NCBI GenBank assembly: GCA_038744685.1
Contig: JBCDMB010000003.1
Location: 124,001 to 188,000, forward strand
Length of the DNA stretch: 64,000 nucleotides
Direction of reading: 5' to 3'
DNA from: Verrucomicrobiota bacterium
Lineage (GTDB): Bacteria > Verrucomicrobiota > Verrucomicrobiia > Opitutales > Puniceicoccaceae
Below the pieces are notes generated by a model. That model saw only the letters and a list, made by a program, of their open reading frames with translations, was not told the origin of the DNA and made no database searches. The position numbers were made by a program, and so were the translations under genes. Positions 18,331-25,822 of this stretch are shown in pieces. The stretch's first letter is position 1; every line of letters begins with the position of its first letter.

Positions 18331-18987
18331 CTAATTGTTAGGGAATGCAGCTGGCTCATTGAGAAGAACGAATGAGCCGTACTGCCGGACAATTGCCCCC
18401 CGCCGTGTCTCATCGTTTCTAAACACGCCCGTTAAATCCCCAGAGGAACTAACCTCAGGCTCTCCATAGCTAACCGCTAAAATCGGAGAAGCATTGCCCA
18501 CCTGACGAACCGTTCCGTTGCTGTTGAACTGGATGAATGCATACCTTTCGTTCTCGTTCGAGATGTAAGGAATCGAAAAAGGGGAAGTGTCCATGTTTGC
18601 AGGGTCATCAATGTAAGCATAGACAGACGACGGAAGGGTGATTCCGTCTGTAGCGGGCTCCCATTCGGTCCGATCCGGAGTCCCGTCGTTGTTATCGTCG
18701 TATTCAAAGGGTCCGTAGACGATTCCAAAGAACCGAAGGTAGCGATCAGGGTTTGATATATCGTTATGGACTATCAACCGAACGTTTGAGTTTCTCAAAA
18801 TTGCCACCCCACGGGCTTGGGTCAGTAAAGAAGCGATCTGAGACTGCGCACCTTCGACAGCGACTGTCGGACTACCCGGCCGGAGTGCAGTCGCAAATAC
18901 GCCGACAAAAACCGAGATCACCGCTATCACGACTAGCAGTTCAATGAGCGTAAAAGCAGAACGGGTTTGTTGGGGAGGAGCTTTCAT
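18331..18987 (-). CDS. prepilin-type N-terminal cleavage/methylation domain protein (first of three)
   Basis: This 218-residue protein starts MKAPPQQTRS and carries the prepilin signal AFTLIELLVVIAVISVFVG. Here the residue before the Phe is Ala rather than Gly, which PilD-type peptidases tolerate less often; Glu at +5 is conserved. It resembles GspH/FimT pseudopilins in size and in the SQIASLLTQARGVAILRNSNVRL stretch, typical of GspH. The ATG at 18987 was chosen; the in-frame extension to 19056 adds residues unlike a leader. It is the first gene of the trio. Confidence 0.85.
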   Translation of the reverse strand: MKAPPQQTRSAFTLIELLVVIAVISVFVGVFATALRPGSPTVAVEGAQSQIASLLTQARGVAILRNSNVRLIVHNDISNPDRYLRFFGIVYGPFEYDDNNDGTPDRTEWEPATDGITLPSSVYAYIDDPANMDTSPFSIPYISNENERYAFIQFNSNGTVRQVGNASPILAVSYGEPEVSSSGDLTGVFRNDETRRGAIVRQYGSFVLLNEPAAFPNN

Positions 18988-19077
18988 AGGAGGTTGGGTA
19001 ATCTCGAAGGTAGGCTTAGCCCCGCAACCTGACAAGCGGAAATCCCGATCTCTCATTTCGTTAATCTGGAACGTTCC

Positions 19078-20277
19078 TTATCGACTTTTCCGGATATCCG
19101 CGCCTCCAAAGACAATTCGGAAGCGATAAACCCTCTTTTTACGAAATCGAATCACACCCGTTTTCAGATCCACAGTTTCCGGAGTCGCCTCCTTGCGGAT
19201 ATCCACTACTGCATGAAACCCTCTCTCGGAGAACACGTCGATGAGCATCGCAAGCGCCAGATCGTTGCCGTAAAGGTCACTTTCCGAGTTAATCAATGCC
19301 ATCCCCGGAATGGCATGGCGACTGATAATCGGGAGAAATGATTCCTGGATATCTTCGACGACCCGAGCAAACAACTCCGGGTGGTCCTCTTCGTACGAAT
19401 CGAGGCGATTTACAAGTTCCTGGCGGGCATGCACTACGAGTTTCGACGCAATCGGTATGCGAGCCATCCGATGATAGGTATTCTCATCGAGCTCGAGAGA
19501 GCTTTGGTACTGCAGTTCTTCGACGATCCTGTCCTGGACCTCACCTAGAGTTCCCTGCGCATCAATGTAGTGGTACAAGAAGATCACACCCAGTTCTCGC
19601 AGAGCGTGGTAGGTGATTTCCTTAAAAGTGCGGTATCTTCCACGGGCCGCTTCCTCGCTCAAGTCGGTCCTACGAACTTCGCGAATTTCGCCAACACCCG
19701 ACTCCTGCACTTTCTCGTTGTAGGCAATCATCTGTCGCCCACGGTTGAGCTGCCGGCGGACACTCTCCTCTTCATCGATAAACAAGACGATAATGTGAAA
19801 CCGACACTTTGGAAATAAGCTCTTGCTTCCGTCGTGATACTTCTGATGCAGCTCGTTCAGTTTCGCGTAGAGCTGTTTCAAACACTCCACCTGAACATTC
19901 GTGCGAGGAAAGCCATCGACAATCGCACCGTGTTCATAATCCGGATCGAGCAGCCGACGAAAAACAAGCTCGGTCACCTCCCGATCACCTACCAGCAAAC
20001 CCGCGTCCATCCTTTTTTTGGCTTCCGGGCTTTTCAACAATTCACTGACCGTAATCGGCGATGCTGTGAGGTCGCGCATTCTCATGATAAAGCGCGTATT
20101 GGTTCCTTTTCCAGCTCCTGGAGATCCATTCAGCCAGAAAATCTCTTTAGGGAAGTGAAGGTTCTGTTCGCCGAATTCCTCCGACAAACGTGACCAGACC
20201 CGTTCGAAAATGATATGCGGATCCTTCACCTCGAGGTCTTGGACCTCTACCTTTGCTTCAACCTGCGGAGAACTCAT
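19078..20277 (-). CDS. adenylate kinase-like nucleoside monophosphate kinase with long C-terminal extension
   Basis: This 399-residue protein has an adenylate kinase domain from about 45 to 265. P-loop GSPGAGKGT is at 51-59, NMP-binding DGFPRTNVQVE starts at 121, and a LID-like stretch (VRRQLNRGRQM to RRTDLSEEAARGRYRTF) has no zinc cysteines. Adenylate kinases usually have about 215 residues. Here about 45 precede and about 135 follow the core. The extension (LDENTYHRMARIPIASKLVVHARQEL onward) contains a GMALINSESDLYGNDLALAMLIDVFSERGF block that I do not recognise. The canonical adk is not otherwise present in the window. Substrate preference is unknown. Confidence 0.85.
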   Translation of the reverse strand: MSSPQVEAKVEVQDLEVKDPHIIFERVWSRLSEEFGEQNLHFPKEIFWLNGSPGAGKGTNTRFIMRMRDLTASPITVSELLKSPEAKKRMDAGLLVGDREVTELVFRRLLDPDYEHGAIVDGFPRTNVQVECLKQLYAKLNELHQKYHDGSKSLFPKCRFHIIVLFIDEEESVRRQLNRGRQMIAYNEKVQESGVGEIREVRRTDLSEEAARGRYRTFKEITYHALRELGVIFLYHYIDAQGTLGEVQDRIVEELQYQSSLELDENTYHRMARIPIASKLVVHARQELVNRLDSYEEDHPELFARVVEDIQESFLPIISRHAIPGMALINSESDLYGNDLALAMLIDVFSERGFHAVVDIRKEATPETVDLKTGVIRFRKKRVYRFRIVFGGADIRKSR

Positions 20278-20532
20278 TGGGAACACGCTAGGAGGAAAGT
20301 AAGACTGCATGCAATGCGGAAGGAAGAGTCCCAGATACCGAAAAGAATTGGCCAATCACTTTGAAACCTCTATCGATTCGTGGAGGGAGAGAATCGTCGA
20401 ATGGGCAGATTCAGTTGAAAAGCGACCCTTGTCCATCCCGGTAGATCCTGACCGCCAACGAAATCCTCAGGTTTCGATTGGTAACCCAACAGCATGACAC
20501 CCTCGTAGATCCGAAGACGAGCCGTTTAGGTG

Positions 20533-21003
20533 TTACGTTTCTTCCCTCTGCTTCATCAGAAGTGCAAAAACAATCCCGAACACCCGAGAGTAGATCTCCT
20601 CCTCCTCACTCGCACGAGGACCTGCTACATTGAGGATTTGGATCTTGTTCTCTCTCACCCAAGTGAGGAGCAAATTCACCTCATCAGGATCACTTGGGCC
20701 AAGATGGAGAAAGGGTTTCTCAAACGATTGAGCGAATTCAATAGTCTGTTGGGTTCCCCCTCCTATCCGACCCATCGTGACCACAAGGGTACCATCTGAG
20801 TCTTCTACATTCCTTTGTGTTCGAACGGACACATCTGACGATCCTGTTTCCTTCAAGTTTGGGTACGAATCACTGATGACACCATCCTCTGCCCATCGGC
20901 CGGCTGGAACCCAACCACCGATTCGAATCCCAACTGCGATCGCCGCGTCAAACGCCGCCCGATCCGCACCCGTTTGCCCACCTGAGCGAATTTCGGAAAT
21001 CAT
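20533..21003 (-). CDS. putative molybdenum carrier / cpYpsA-like (LOG superfamily) protein
   Basis: This 156-residue protein opens with SEIRSGGQTGADRAAFDAAIAVGIRIGGWVPAGRWAEDG, which is the signature of the family annotated as putative molybdenum carrier, related to YpsA/LOG nucleotide-binding Rossmannoid proteins. A second block GTLVVT and GGGTQQTIEFA forms the other half of the nucleotide pocket. Members of the wider family are suspected to act on nucleotides or ADP-ribose derivatives; the molybdenum label is historical. It lies 21 nt downstream of the DUF4136 lipoprotein gene on the same strand. Confidence 0.82.
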   Translation of the reverse strand: MISEIRSGGQTGADRAAFDAAIAVGIRIGGWVPAGRWAEDGVISDSYPNLKETGSSDVSVRTQRNVEDSDGTLVVTMGRIGGGTQQTIEFAQSFEKPFLHLGPSDPDEVNLLLTWVRENKIQILNVAGPRASEEEEIYSRVFGIVFALLMKQREET

Positions 21004-21024
21004 CGCTCCAAACCTGAACCATCC

Positions 21025-21699
21025 TCAAGACTGGTCCGGCTCATTTTTCGATGGGAGTGCAACCTCGCCTGCATCACCGGATACCCCTGGGAAATCCAGA
21101 AAAAGTGCCTCAATCATTGTTGGTATAACGGCCGCAAGTTGGCCCGCTGAGCCGCGACTCGTGACTCTCCCTTCGTAAACGATCACCGTCTCTTCCGGCG
21201 TTGATCTCTGGTTGTCGAGAATCGATAGGTCAAAAGATCGGCCATAAACCTCTTTTGTGTAAGGAGCGGAGCCTACCTGCCCAAAAGTAGATGGGGTGTA
21301 GGTCGTTCCGGTAAAACTCGACCTACCTCCGGGTCCGCGAACCGAACCGCTTGTTACGGATATTCCACCGCCGATTTGACCGTAAATCGGTCTGGAGCCT
21401 GAAACCGTTTCTCCTCCGTCGATTGAATAGAGGAACACGACCAGATAGTCGGCATCCTCGGGGTCAGTGCCAGGAACCCAACCATATTGTATCAACTTTT
21501 CTTCAATGAGTTCGGCATAGGCCTCATACTCCAGACTGCCTCTTTGGGACTGGGTCGGGTCGAAAAGAAACGTCTGCCCACTCCCTTCCGGCGGGAGTGT
21601 GTGGAACCTCGCCGTTGAGGACTTGACTTTGACTGTCGAACAACCAGACAGCAAAGCAAGCGAGACCATCGCAGCTACGATGCATAGGTGATTCTTCAT
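21025..21699 (-). CDS. DUF4136-like lipoprotein
   Basis: This 224-residue lipoprotein has an N-terminal signal ending in the lipobox LLSGC (Cys at about 19), so it is lipidated and membrane-anchored. The body resembles DUF4136: ARFHTLPPEGSGQTFLFDP, YAELIEEKLIQYGW, ADYLVVFLYSIDGG, then a Gly/Ser-rich stretch and LDFPGVSGDAGEV. The function of the domain is not established. The ATG at 21699 gives MKNHLC; an upstream start at 21717 would spoil the signal peptide. It is the first gene of a unit with the cpYpsA-like gene. Confidence 0.82.
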   Translation of the reverse strand: MKNHLCIVAAMVSLALLSGCSTVKVKSSTARFHTLPPEGSGQTFLFDPTQSQRGSLEYEAYAELIEEKLIQYGWVPGTDPEDADYLVVFLYSIDGGETVSGSRPIYGQIGGGISVTSGSVRGPGGRSSFTGTTYTPSTFGQVGSAPYTKEVYGRSFDLSILDNQRSTPEETVIVYEGRVTSRGSAGQLAAVIPTMIEALFLDFPGVSGDAGEVALPSKNEPDQS

Positions 21700-22227
21700 T
21701 ATATTTTCCCGGAACATATGACCATCCGCTTCGCTAGTGTGTGCAAGTAAGCATCAATGTCACGGGGACTGTCTCCTTTTTCAGTATACAACGTTTGAGC
21801 AATGAAGATTGATATTCGGGCAGTCGAGCAGTTGGTGATTCCGGAAAGCATTTAAAGGGCACTTCGATCAACCTCCTTTGACTCGTGATTGCGGCACCGC
21901 CGGAATCCGGGTGAGGCTGCGGAGAGGTTTGCGGGCCAGAGGCCCTCGGGACTCTCCGCTAACGCTGCCCGGAACCGGTGCTGCCGCAACCCCTAAAGGC
22001 CGAGGCACTTTTGGGTTTGAGCCGCGTTGCGGCTTCGCAGACGGGCTTCTAGCCCACCAAGCGAAGCCGTCGCCTTGCTCAGAACTAAAATTGCTCTCGT
22101 CACGTCCAAAAGAGGTTAATCGAAGTGCCCTAAAGTTTTGTTCAAAGAAACCTAACCGGGAAACTACGGTTTCCGACTTTGGTCGATCAGTCGAGTGGCT
22201 TCGGGAGCGCCAACCCGAAAACTTACA
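21700..22227. other. 528-nt intergenic region holding a 276-bp inverted-repeat element
   Basis: No protein gene is supported. Most of the region (21856-22131) is an element with matched inverted ends, described separately. The remaining about 150 nt upstream of the lipoprotein gene must contain its promoter. Confidence 0.6.
21856..22131. mobile_element. MITE-like element with terminal inverted repeats (family C, copy 1)
   Basis: The left end AGGGCACTTCGATCAACCTC (21856) is matched, with few changes, by the inverted right end ending at 22131; about 25 nt pair. The interior is GC-rich and folds: GCGGAGAG (21919) pairs with CTCTCCGC (21959), enclosing a GGGCC/GGCCC stem. No transposase is encoded, so it would be non-autonomous. 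A left-end copy recurs at 49593. No clear target duplication is visible. A structured RNA gene is the alternative reading. Confidence 0.7.
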
Positions 22228-22815
22228 CTACAACTGCCTCTGTTTCTTATACTCCTCGACCATAATGTCACGGATGCCGTCATCGCGGGGAAACCCCTTT
22301 ATGATTCGGTCACCTATTTTGATCGCAGGAACGCTCCTAGTCCCCCACTCCTTCATGAGCTCCTTTGCCGTCATAGAAACGTCCAAGTCGTAGTATCTGT
22401 AATTGATATCCTCCGCCTGAAAGTAGTCTTTCGCCTTCGTGCAGTAACCGCACCACTTTGCGCCAACCATGGCGACTGGCAAGGTGCCCTTCGCTTCATC
22501 AAAATAGAAGGAGTCCAGTAGCGTCTTTTCCTCGGACGTCAGATCAATCTTAGACTCCTGTATTTTTTGAACCGAATCCACATTCAGGGTTTCAAAAGCA
22601 ATCTCAAAGACGGCCTGATCCGCATTTCTCTGAACAACAACGGAGTCACTACTCCTGTCCAATAGTTTGCACGACAAACGCCTGCCGCTGTTATCCTCCA
22701 ACTCAAATACACTAAGTGTCGGCAAAGAAACGACGACATCAGACTCGTCATCTTTATTCAGGTAGAAGTAAGCAGCCGCTCCAGCCAGTAAAATAAGTAC
22801 AATAAACAGTTTCAT
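22228..22815 (-). CDS. membrane-anchored glutaredoxin-like protein
   Basis: This 195-residue protein has an N-terminal signal anchor (about 2-18, MKLFIVLILLAGAAAYFYL). An unassigned domain follows (about 30-95, with FELEDNSGRRLSCKLLDRSSDSVVVQR, an SHD1-like basic beta segment), then a glutaredoxin fold (about 110-190). The active site is WCGYC in MVGAKWCGYCTKAKDYF, and the cis-Pro motif is SVPAIKIGD. It probably handles thiol-disulfide exchange outside the cytoplasmic membrane; partners are unknown. The ATG at 22815 precedes the anchor; in-frame sequence further upstream is not coding-like. Confidence 0.85.
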   Translation of the reverse strand: MKLFIVLILLAGAAAYFYLNKDDESDVVVSLPTLSVFELEDNSGRRLSCKLLDRSSDSVVVQRNADQAVFEIAFETLNVDSVQKIQESKIDLTSEEKTLLDSFYFDEAKGTLPVAMVGAKWCGYCTKAKDYFQAEDINYRYYDLDVSMTAKELMKEWGTRSVPAIKIGDRIIKGFPRDDGIRDIMVEEYKKQRQL

Positions 22816-23193
22816 GGGTGGAATCTCAAAATGGGTGAGTAGAAGCCGCTCATGTACCCCCACTTTATGGGTTTCAAAACGAACCAACGCAAGCACGAGT
22901 CTATCCATTGCAGTATTCGAAGTCTCTGTTCGATGCTTTAGTGTAAAAAAACATTCGCTTGGAGCTCCGCCTGGGCGGAACATTTTTCGTATGGGTGGTT
23001 GCTTGTGCGGAAATCGAAAGCTCACGACAACAGCTAACTTGCCAAGCGGTAGTCTCAAGCGGCTTGAACGAAACCCCACATTCGACAAAGAACCGGTATT
23101 TGATCCAGAGTTGAATGAATCAGACGTGTTTCGCGCTGCTCAGACTCCAAAGATCGGCTTGCAAGAACCGCTGCTCTGAAAGACGCTCCTTTC
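22816..23193. other. 378-nt gap with one dispersed repeat
   Basis: Divergent region between the glutaredoxin-like and DUF2281 genes. It holds repeat family D copy 1 (23038-23069) and a small hairpin TCCGC/GCGGA near 22966-22979. No gene is supported. Confidence 0.45.
23038..23069. repeat. dispersed repeat family D, copy 1
   Basis: A 32-nt block CTTGCCAAGC-GGTAGTCTC-AAGCGGCTTGAAC matches 25083-25115 with one mismatch. Both ends contain CTTG/CAAG palindromes. Confidence 0.75.
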
Positions 23194-23406
23194 ATGAGCA
23201 CAGCAGATAAGATCGCTGCCACGGTTGGGGATTTGACCCCCGTTAGACAGGCAGAAGTTCTTGAATTCGCCGAGCTCCTCAAGTCTCGGGAAGAGAAAAA
23301 GGAACTGAGCAAATTTACCGAATTCTCGCTAGAAAGGGCTATGAAAGGAATGGAAGAAGAGGAAGACCTCTACAGCCTCGACGACGTCATCGAGCGGATC
23401 GGATGA
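23194..23406 (+). CDS. DUF2281-like small antitoxin-type protein
   Basis: This 70-residue protein begins MSTADKIAATVGDLTPVRQAEVLEFAELLKSREE, the pattern of DUF2281 proteins (short helix, PxxxQxEVLDFAEFL). These usually sit upstream of a PIN or RelE toxin. No toxin gene follows here: the next gene is on the opposite strand and starts its stop codon at the following base (23407). It may be an orphan antitoxin or a regulator. The two genes converge with no spacer. Confidence 0.7.
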   Translation: MSTADKIAATVGDLTPVRQAEVLEFAELLKSREEKKELSKFTEFSLERAMKGMEEEEDLYSLDDVIERIG

Positions 23407-23943
23407 TTATTCGTTCTCTACTTCCCCCGTAGAGGGCCATTCCAAGAGCATGAACCGTGCAGACTCAACGTCGGGATCTGTCTCGCTTAAACCGAAAGGC
23501 ACTGCGTCGTCAGCATCCATACGCCTAGGGGTCACCAACTTGGAAACGATGCCCGAATAGAACTTCATACCACCAGTGTGGTAGAGAACTTTCGAGGCTG
23601 AGTAGACATTTGAAACGAGAGAAGACACGTGCTTGTCGTATAACGTATACTCAACTCTGCGGGTTTCGGAAAAAAAGAAACTCTCGCTCAATAGTTCAAT
23701 GGCAACCTTTTCCCGTTTCCCATCAAAGTAAGCCAACTCAATCCAGAGATTATCATCCTCCTTGCTTACCATCACTTGAATCACAGATGGTGCAAAGACT
23801 CCCCACGGTTTGTTGGTGTCAGGCTGAATGATGAGAAGGTAGGTTCCTGGTTCCGGTGCCCTGAATTCTTCTTTCCAAGTAGCGAAGCACGTTCCAGTCG
23901 AGAATGTTAGCAAGTAAGCAATAGCAAGAAAATTGACTTTCAT
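23407..23943 (-). CDS. secreted protein of unknown function
   Basis: This 178-residue protein has a signal peptide (MKVNFLAIAYLLTFSTGTCFA, cleavage after Ala21) and no further membrane segment. The mature part is beta-strand-like (FRAPEPGTYLLIIQPDTNKPWGVF, VMVSKEDDNLWIELAYFDGKREKVAIELL) and has no Cys pair or domain I recognise. It should be periplasmic or exported. It ends directly beside the DUF2281 gene with convergent orientation. Confidence 0.7.
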   Translation of the reverse strand: MKVNFLAIAYLLTFSTGTCFATWKEEFRAPEPGTYLLIIQPDTNKPWGVFAPSVIQVMVSKEDDNLWIELAYFDGKREKVAIELLSESFFFSETRRVEYTLYDKHVSSLVSNVYSASKVLYHTGGMKFYSGIVSKLVTPRRMDADDAVPFGLSETDPDVESARFMLLEWPSTGEVENE

Positions 23944-24099
23944 TTTAGATCTAGAGTGACCAGATGCTATTAGCTGATCTCACTGTACGCGAGCGAAACT
24001 GGTTTCACGAAATTCACCTCCGAACCTTGATGTTCTTTCAGTTCCCGAGTGATCTCTCGGATACAAAAGAAGGTCTCTTTTCAATCCCAATACGTTGAT

Positions 24100-24801
24100 T
24101 CAAACCCCGCCAAGAACGCCACTATCCCTTTGATTGATTCTTCGTCCGATAAGCCACGCAAAAATCATGGCGTTGAAGTAGGCAAACAGCAGTAGGCCGG
24201 TCTTGTTTAGAAGTACTGTAATTATCATTCCACCAGTGGTCTGAGCTTGGGTGATCGCTACTTTAGCATTCATGATATTCAGGAAACTCAACCATAGCGC
24301 ATTTTTTGCTGATTGGATCGCTCCATCCGCTCTAGACTCGAACTCGAGAATCAGTGCGCTGCACACTGTGTAGGTCACGAACGTTATGAGAATCACGGCA
24401 AAGGTAACGCTCTGATATCTACTCTTCTGCAACTGATTCAGTAGAACCTTTGTTGACTTAATCGACCTGAGAAACCTCAAAATCCTAACGATCCGAGAGA
24501 TCCTGCCCCAGCGAAGAGGATCTACCAAAGGAATCGACGATAGGAGGTCTATCCATCCCCACTTCAGGTAGCCTAGTTTGTTTCTAGCGGAAAATAAATT
24601 TACGAAAAAGTCTGCGAGAAATACTAGGCAGACAGCTAGATCGATATACTGGAAAACCGATCTAATCTGCGGGTTGGAGACGACGAACGCATCGAGAAAA
24701 AGGACGACCAGAACATAGATGCTTAAAGCAAGTAACGTTAGTTGGTAGGCGGCGTTTCCTTTGTCTTTCATCTTCTCAAAGGCTAGATAAAAATCGTTCA
24801 A
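24100..24801 (-). CDS. voltage-sensor ion channel-like protein with non-canonical pore
   Basis: This 233-residue protein has the six-segment layout of a voltage-gated cation channel: S1 about 20-40, S2 50-70, S3 82-92, S4 98-116, then S5 132-152, pore loop 165-190 and S6 190-218. S4 carries Arg at 97, 100, 103, 106, 109, 112 and Lys115, one basic residue every third position. The pore loop reads NIMNAKVAITQAQTTGG, where potassium channels have TVGYGD. It starts with TTG at 24801 behind a perfect AAGGAGG, only 2 nt away. An ATG at 24771 is the alternative. The start overlaps the stop of the upstream GIY-YIG gene. Confidence 0.82.
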   Translation of the reverse strand: MNDFYLAFEKMKDKGNAAYQLTLLALSIYVLVVLFLDAFVVSNPQIRSVFQYIDLAVCLVFLADFFVNLFSARNKLGYLKWGWIDLLSSIPLVDPLRWGRISRIVRILRFLRSIKSTKVLLNQLQKSRYQSVTFAVILITFVTYTVCSALILEFESRADGAIQSAKNALWLSFLNIMNAKVAITQAQTTGGMIITVLLNKTGLLLFAYFNAMIFAWLIGRRINQRDSGVLGGV

Positions 24802-25052
24802 AACCTCCTTCGGGAAAACTCACGCCCGGATCCTGATTTAAGGTATTTCTCGAAAGCTATTGCTTTCTCTTTCGACCGAAACCGAAGAACCGTTTCATCA
24901 GTCCATGGCCTGAATCTAGAGGTGTGCGGGACGCCACCTTGATTGTGCTTCTTCAATCGGGTATTAAAATCCGCTGTAATCCAGACGTAAAGCCGCGCTG
25001 GATCGATTTTTGAAACCAAAATATAGACGTAAGTGTATTCGCTATCCGACAT
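24798..25052 (-). CDS. GIY-YIG nuclease-fold protein
   Basis: This 84-residue single-domain protein has the GIY-YIG layout: TYVYILVSKIDPARLYVWIT (first tyrosine pair), NTRLKKHNQGGVPHTSRFRPW with the catalytic-region Arg, and a Glu in IAFEKYLKSGSGREF. In typical UvrC/YhbQ-like members the second motif is YVG; here it is YVW. Small GIY-YIG proteins of this type occur widely and their role is uncertain (DNA repair or mobile DNA). The stop codon overlaps the TTG start of the channel gene by 2 nt. The start is the ATG at 25052; an upstream start would add basic residues without a domain. Confidence 0.82.
   Translation of the reverse strand: MSDSEYTYVYILVSKIDPARLYVWITADFNTRLKKHNQGGVPHTSRFRPWTDETVLRFRSKEKAIAFEKYLKSGSGREFSRRRF
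24804..24810 (-). promoter_or_regulatory. perfect Shine-Dalgarno (AAGGAGG) of the channel gene
   Basis: AAGGAGG lies inside the end of the GIY-YIG gene, 2 nt before the TTG start of the channel gene. It is one of few strong ribosome-binding sites in the window and supports the TTG start, although the spacing is short. Confidence 0.6.
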
Positions 25053-25080
25053 AACTAAACGAACGAGAAACGAAATGAGC

Positions 25081-25229
25081 CGGCTTGCCAAGCCGTAGTC
25101 TCAAGCGGCTTGAACACGGGGACTCTCAGTCCGCCTACGCTCTTCGAGACTTCGGTTTATCCCGCCGAAGCTCTTAGAGCGTAGGAGGACGTGACAGCCT
25201 TCGCCCTGCGCTGCGCTTGAGCGAAGAGA
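25081..25229. repeat. dispersed repeat family D, copy 2 (long form)
   Basis: Starts with GGCTTGCCAAGCCGTAG and TCAAGCGGCTTGAAC, continues with a block like TCCGCCTACGCTCTTCGAGA, and ends with a GCCTTCGCCCTGCGCTGCGC block. The order of these blocks repeats at 25301-25411. The first part is also found at 23038. Confidence 0.75.
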
Positions 25230-25300
25230 TCAACGCATCAAACGAAATCGGCTGCTCGGTCATGGTTCTCTTTCCCAATAGCCACAATTTCCGACGTTGC

Positions 25301-25411
25301 TGGCTTGCCAAGCCGTAGACTCAAGCACTTCTGCCGAAACGTAAAAGTCCGCCTGCGCTCTTCGAGACTTCGGCGTGACAGCCTTCGCCCTGCGCTGCGC
25401 TTGAGCGAAGG
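25301..25411. repeat. dispersed repeat family D, copy 3, abutting tRNA-Leu
   Basis: Repeats the same ordered blocks as copy 2 with a shorter middle (tandem-like, about 220 nt apart). It ends 2 nt before the CCA end of tRNA-Leu on the other strand. Confidence 0.75.
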
Positions 25412-25412
25412 C

Positions 25413-25499
25413 TGGTGCTGAGGGCGGGACTTGAACCCGCACATCCGTAAGGACACATGAACCTGAATCATGCGCGTCTACCAATTCCGCCACCCCAGC
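25413..25499 (-). tRNA. tRNA-Leu (CAG)
   Basis: An 87-nt class II tRNA. Acceptor arms GCTGGGG and CCTCAGC pair with one G-U. The anticodon loop TTCAGGT gives CAG, reading CUG. A long variable arm (TGTCCTTACGGATGT) is present, and the CCA is encoded. The D loop has AATTGGTAGA. A repeat copy touches the 3' end. Confidence 0.96.
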
Positions 25500-25621
25500 G
25501 TGCGAAGGAATCGAAAAGGATTTCCCGTTGGAGACCGGCCGTCAAGAATGGAATCCGATGGGAGGCTGAACCGGGTGAGATTCTAGTCGATGTCAGGTTA
25601 GGATAGAATCAAGGGCTAAGT

Positions 25622-25693
25622 GGGAGCGGCTGCTTCAGCTGCCGAATGGGAGTTCCGAGGCATCTCGCTTTCGGCGACTGAAGTCGCCGCTCC
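25622..25693. repeat. REPIN, family A, copy 1
   Basis: Two REP units in inverted orientation. The left unit is GGAG followed by a near-palindrome (CGGCTGCTTCAGCTGCCG). The right unit read on the other strand is GGAG followed by CGGCGACTTCAGTCGCCG. About 27 nt lie between them. Confidence 0.85.
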
Positions 25694-25822
25694 TTTTCCA
25701 TCAGTTAGAATCGACCCGACTGAACCGCCTTCGCCAACAAATACGACAGTCATGAGTCACCGCTTTTAGGATGGAGCACGATCGAAGATTTCATTGACTT
25801 AATTCCTAAGACCTATACATAC

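Larger units (their letters stand above)
25053..25822. other. 770-nt repeat-rich intergenic region around tRNA-Leu
   Basis: Contains two copies of repeat family D, the tRNA-Leu gene and one REPIN of family A, all listed separately. No protein gene is supported. Confidence 0.6.

Noticed and set aside
21878-22393. Long open frame through the inverted-repeat element
   Set aside because: The frame is a by-product of the GC-rich repeat and runs into the antisense of the glutaredoxin-like gene.
25238-25493. Two overlapping 77-codon frames antisense to the repeats
   Set aside because: They run through tRNA-Leu and the repeat blocks, so they are not genes.
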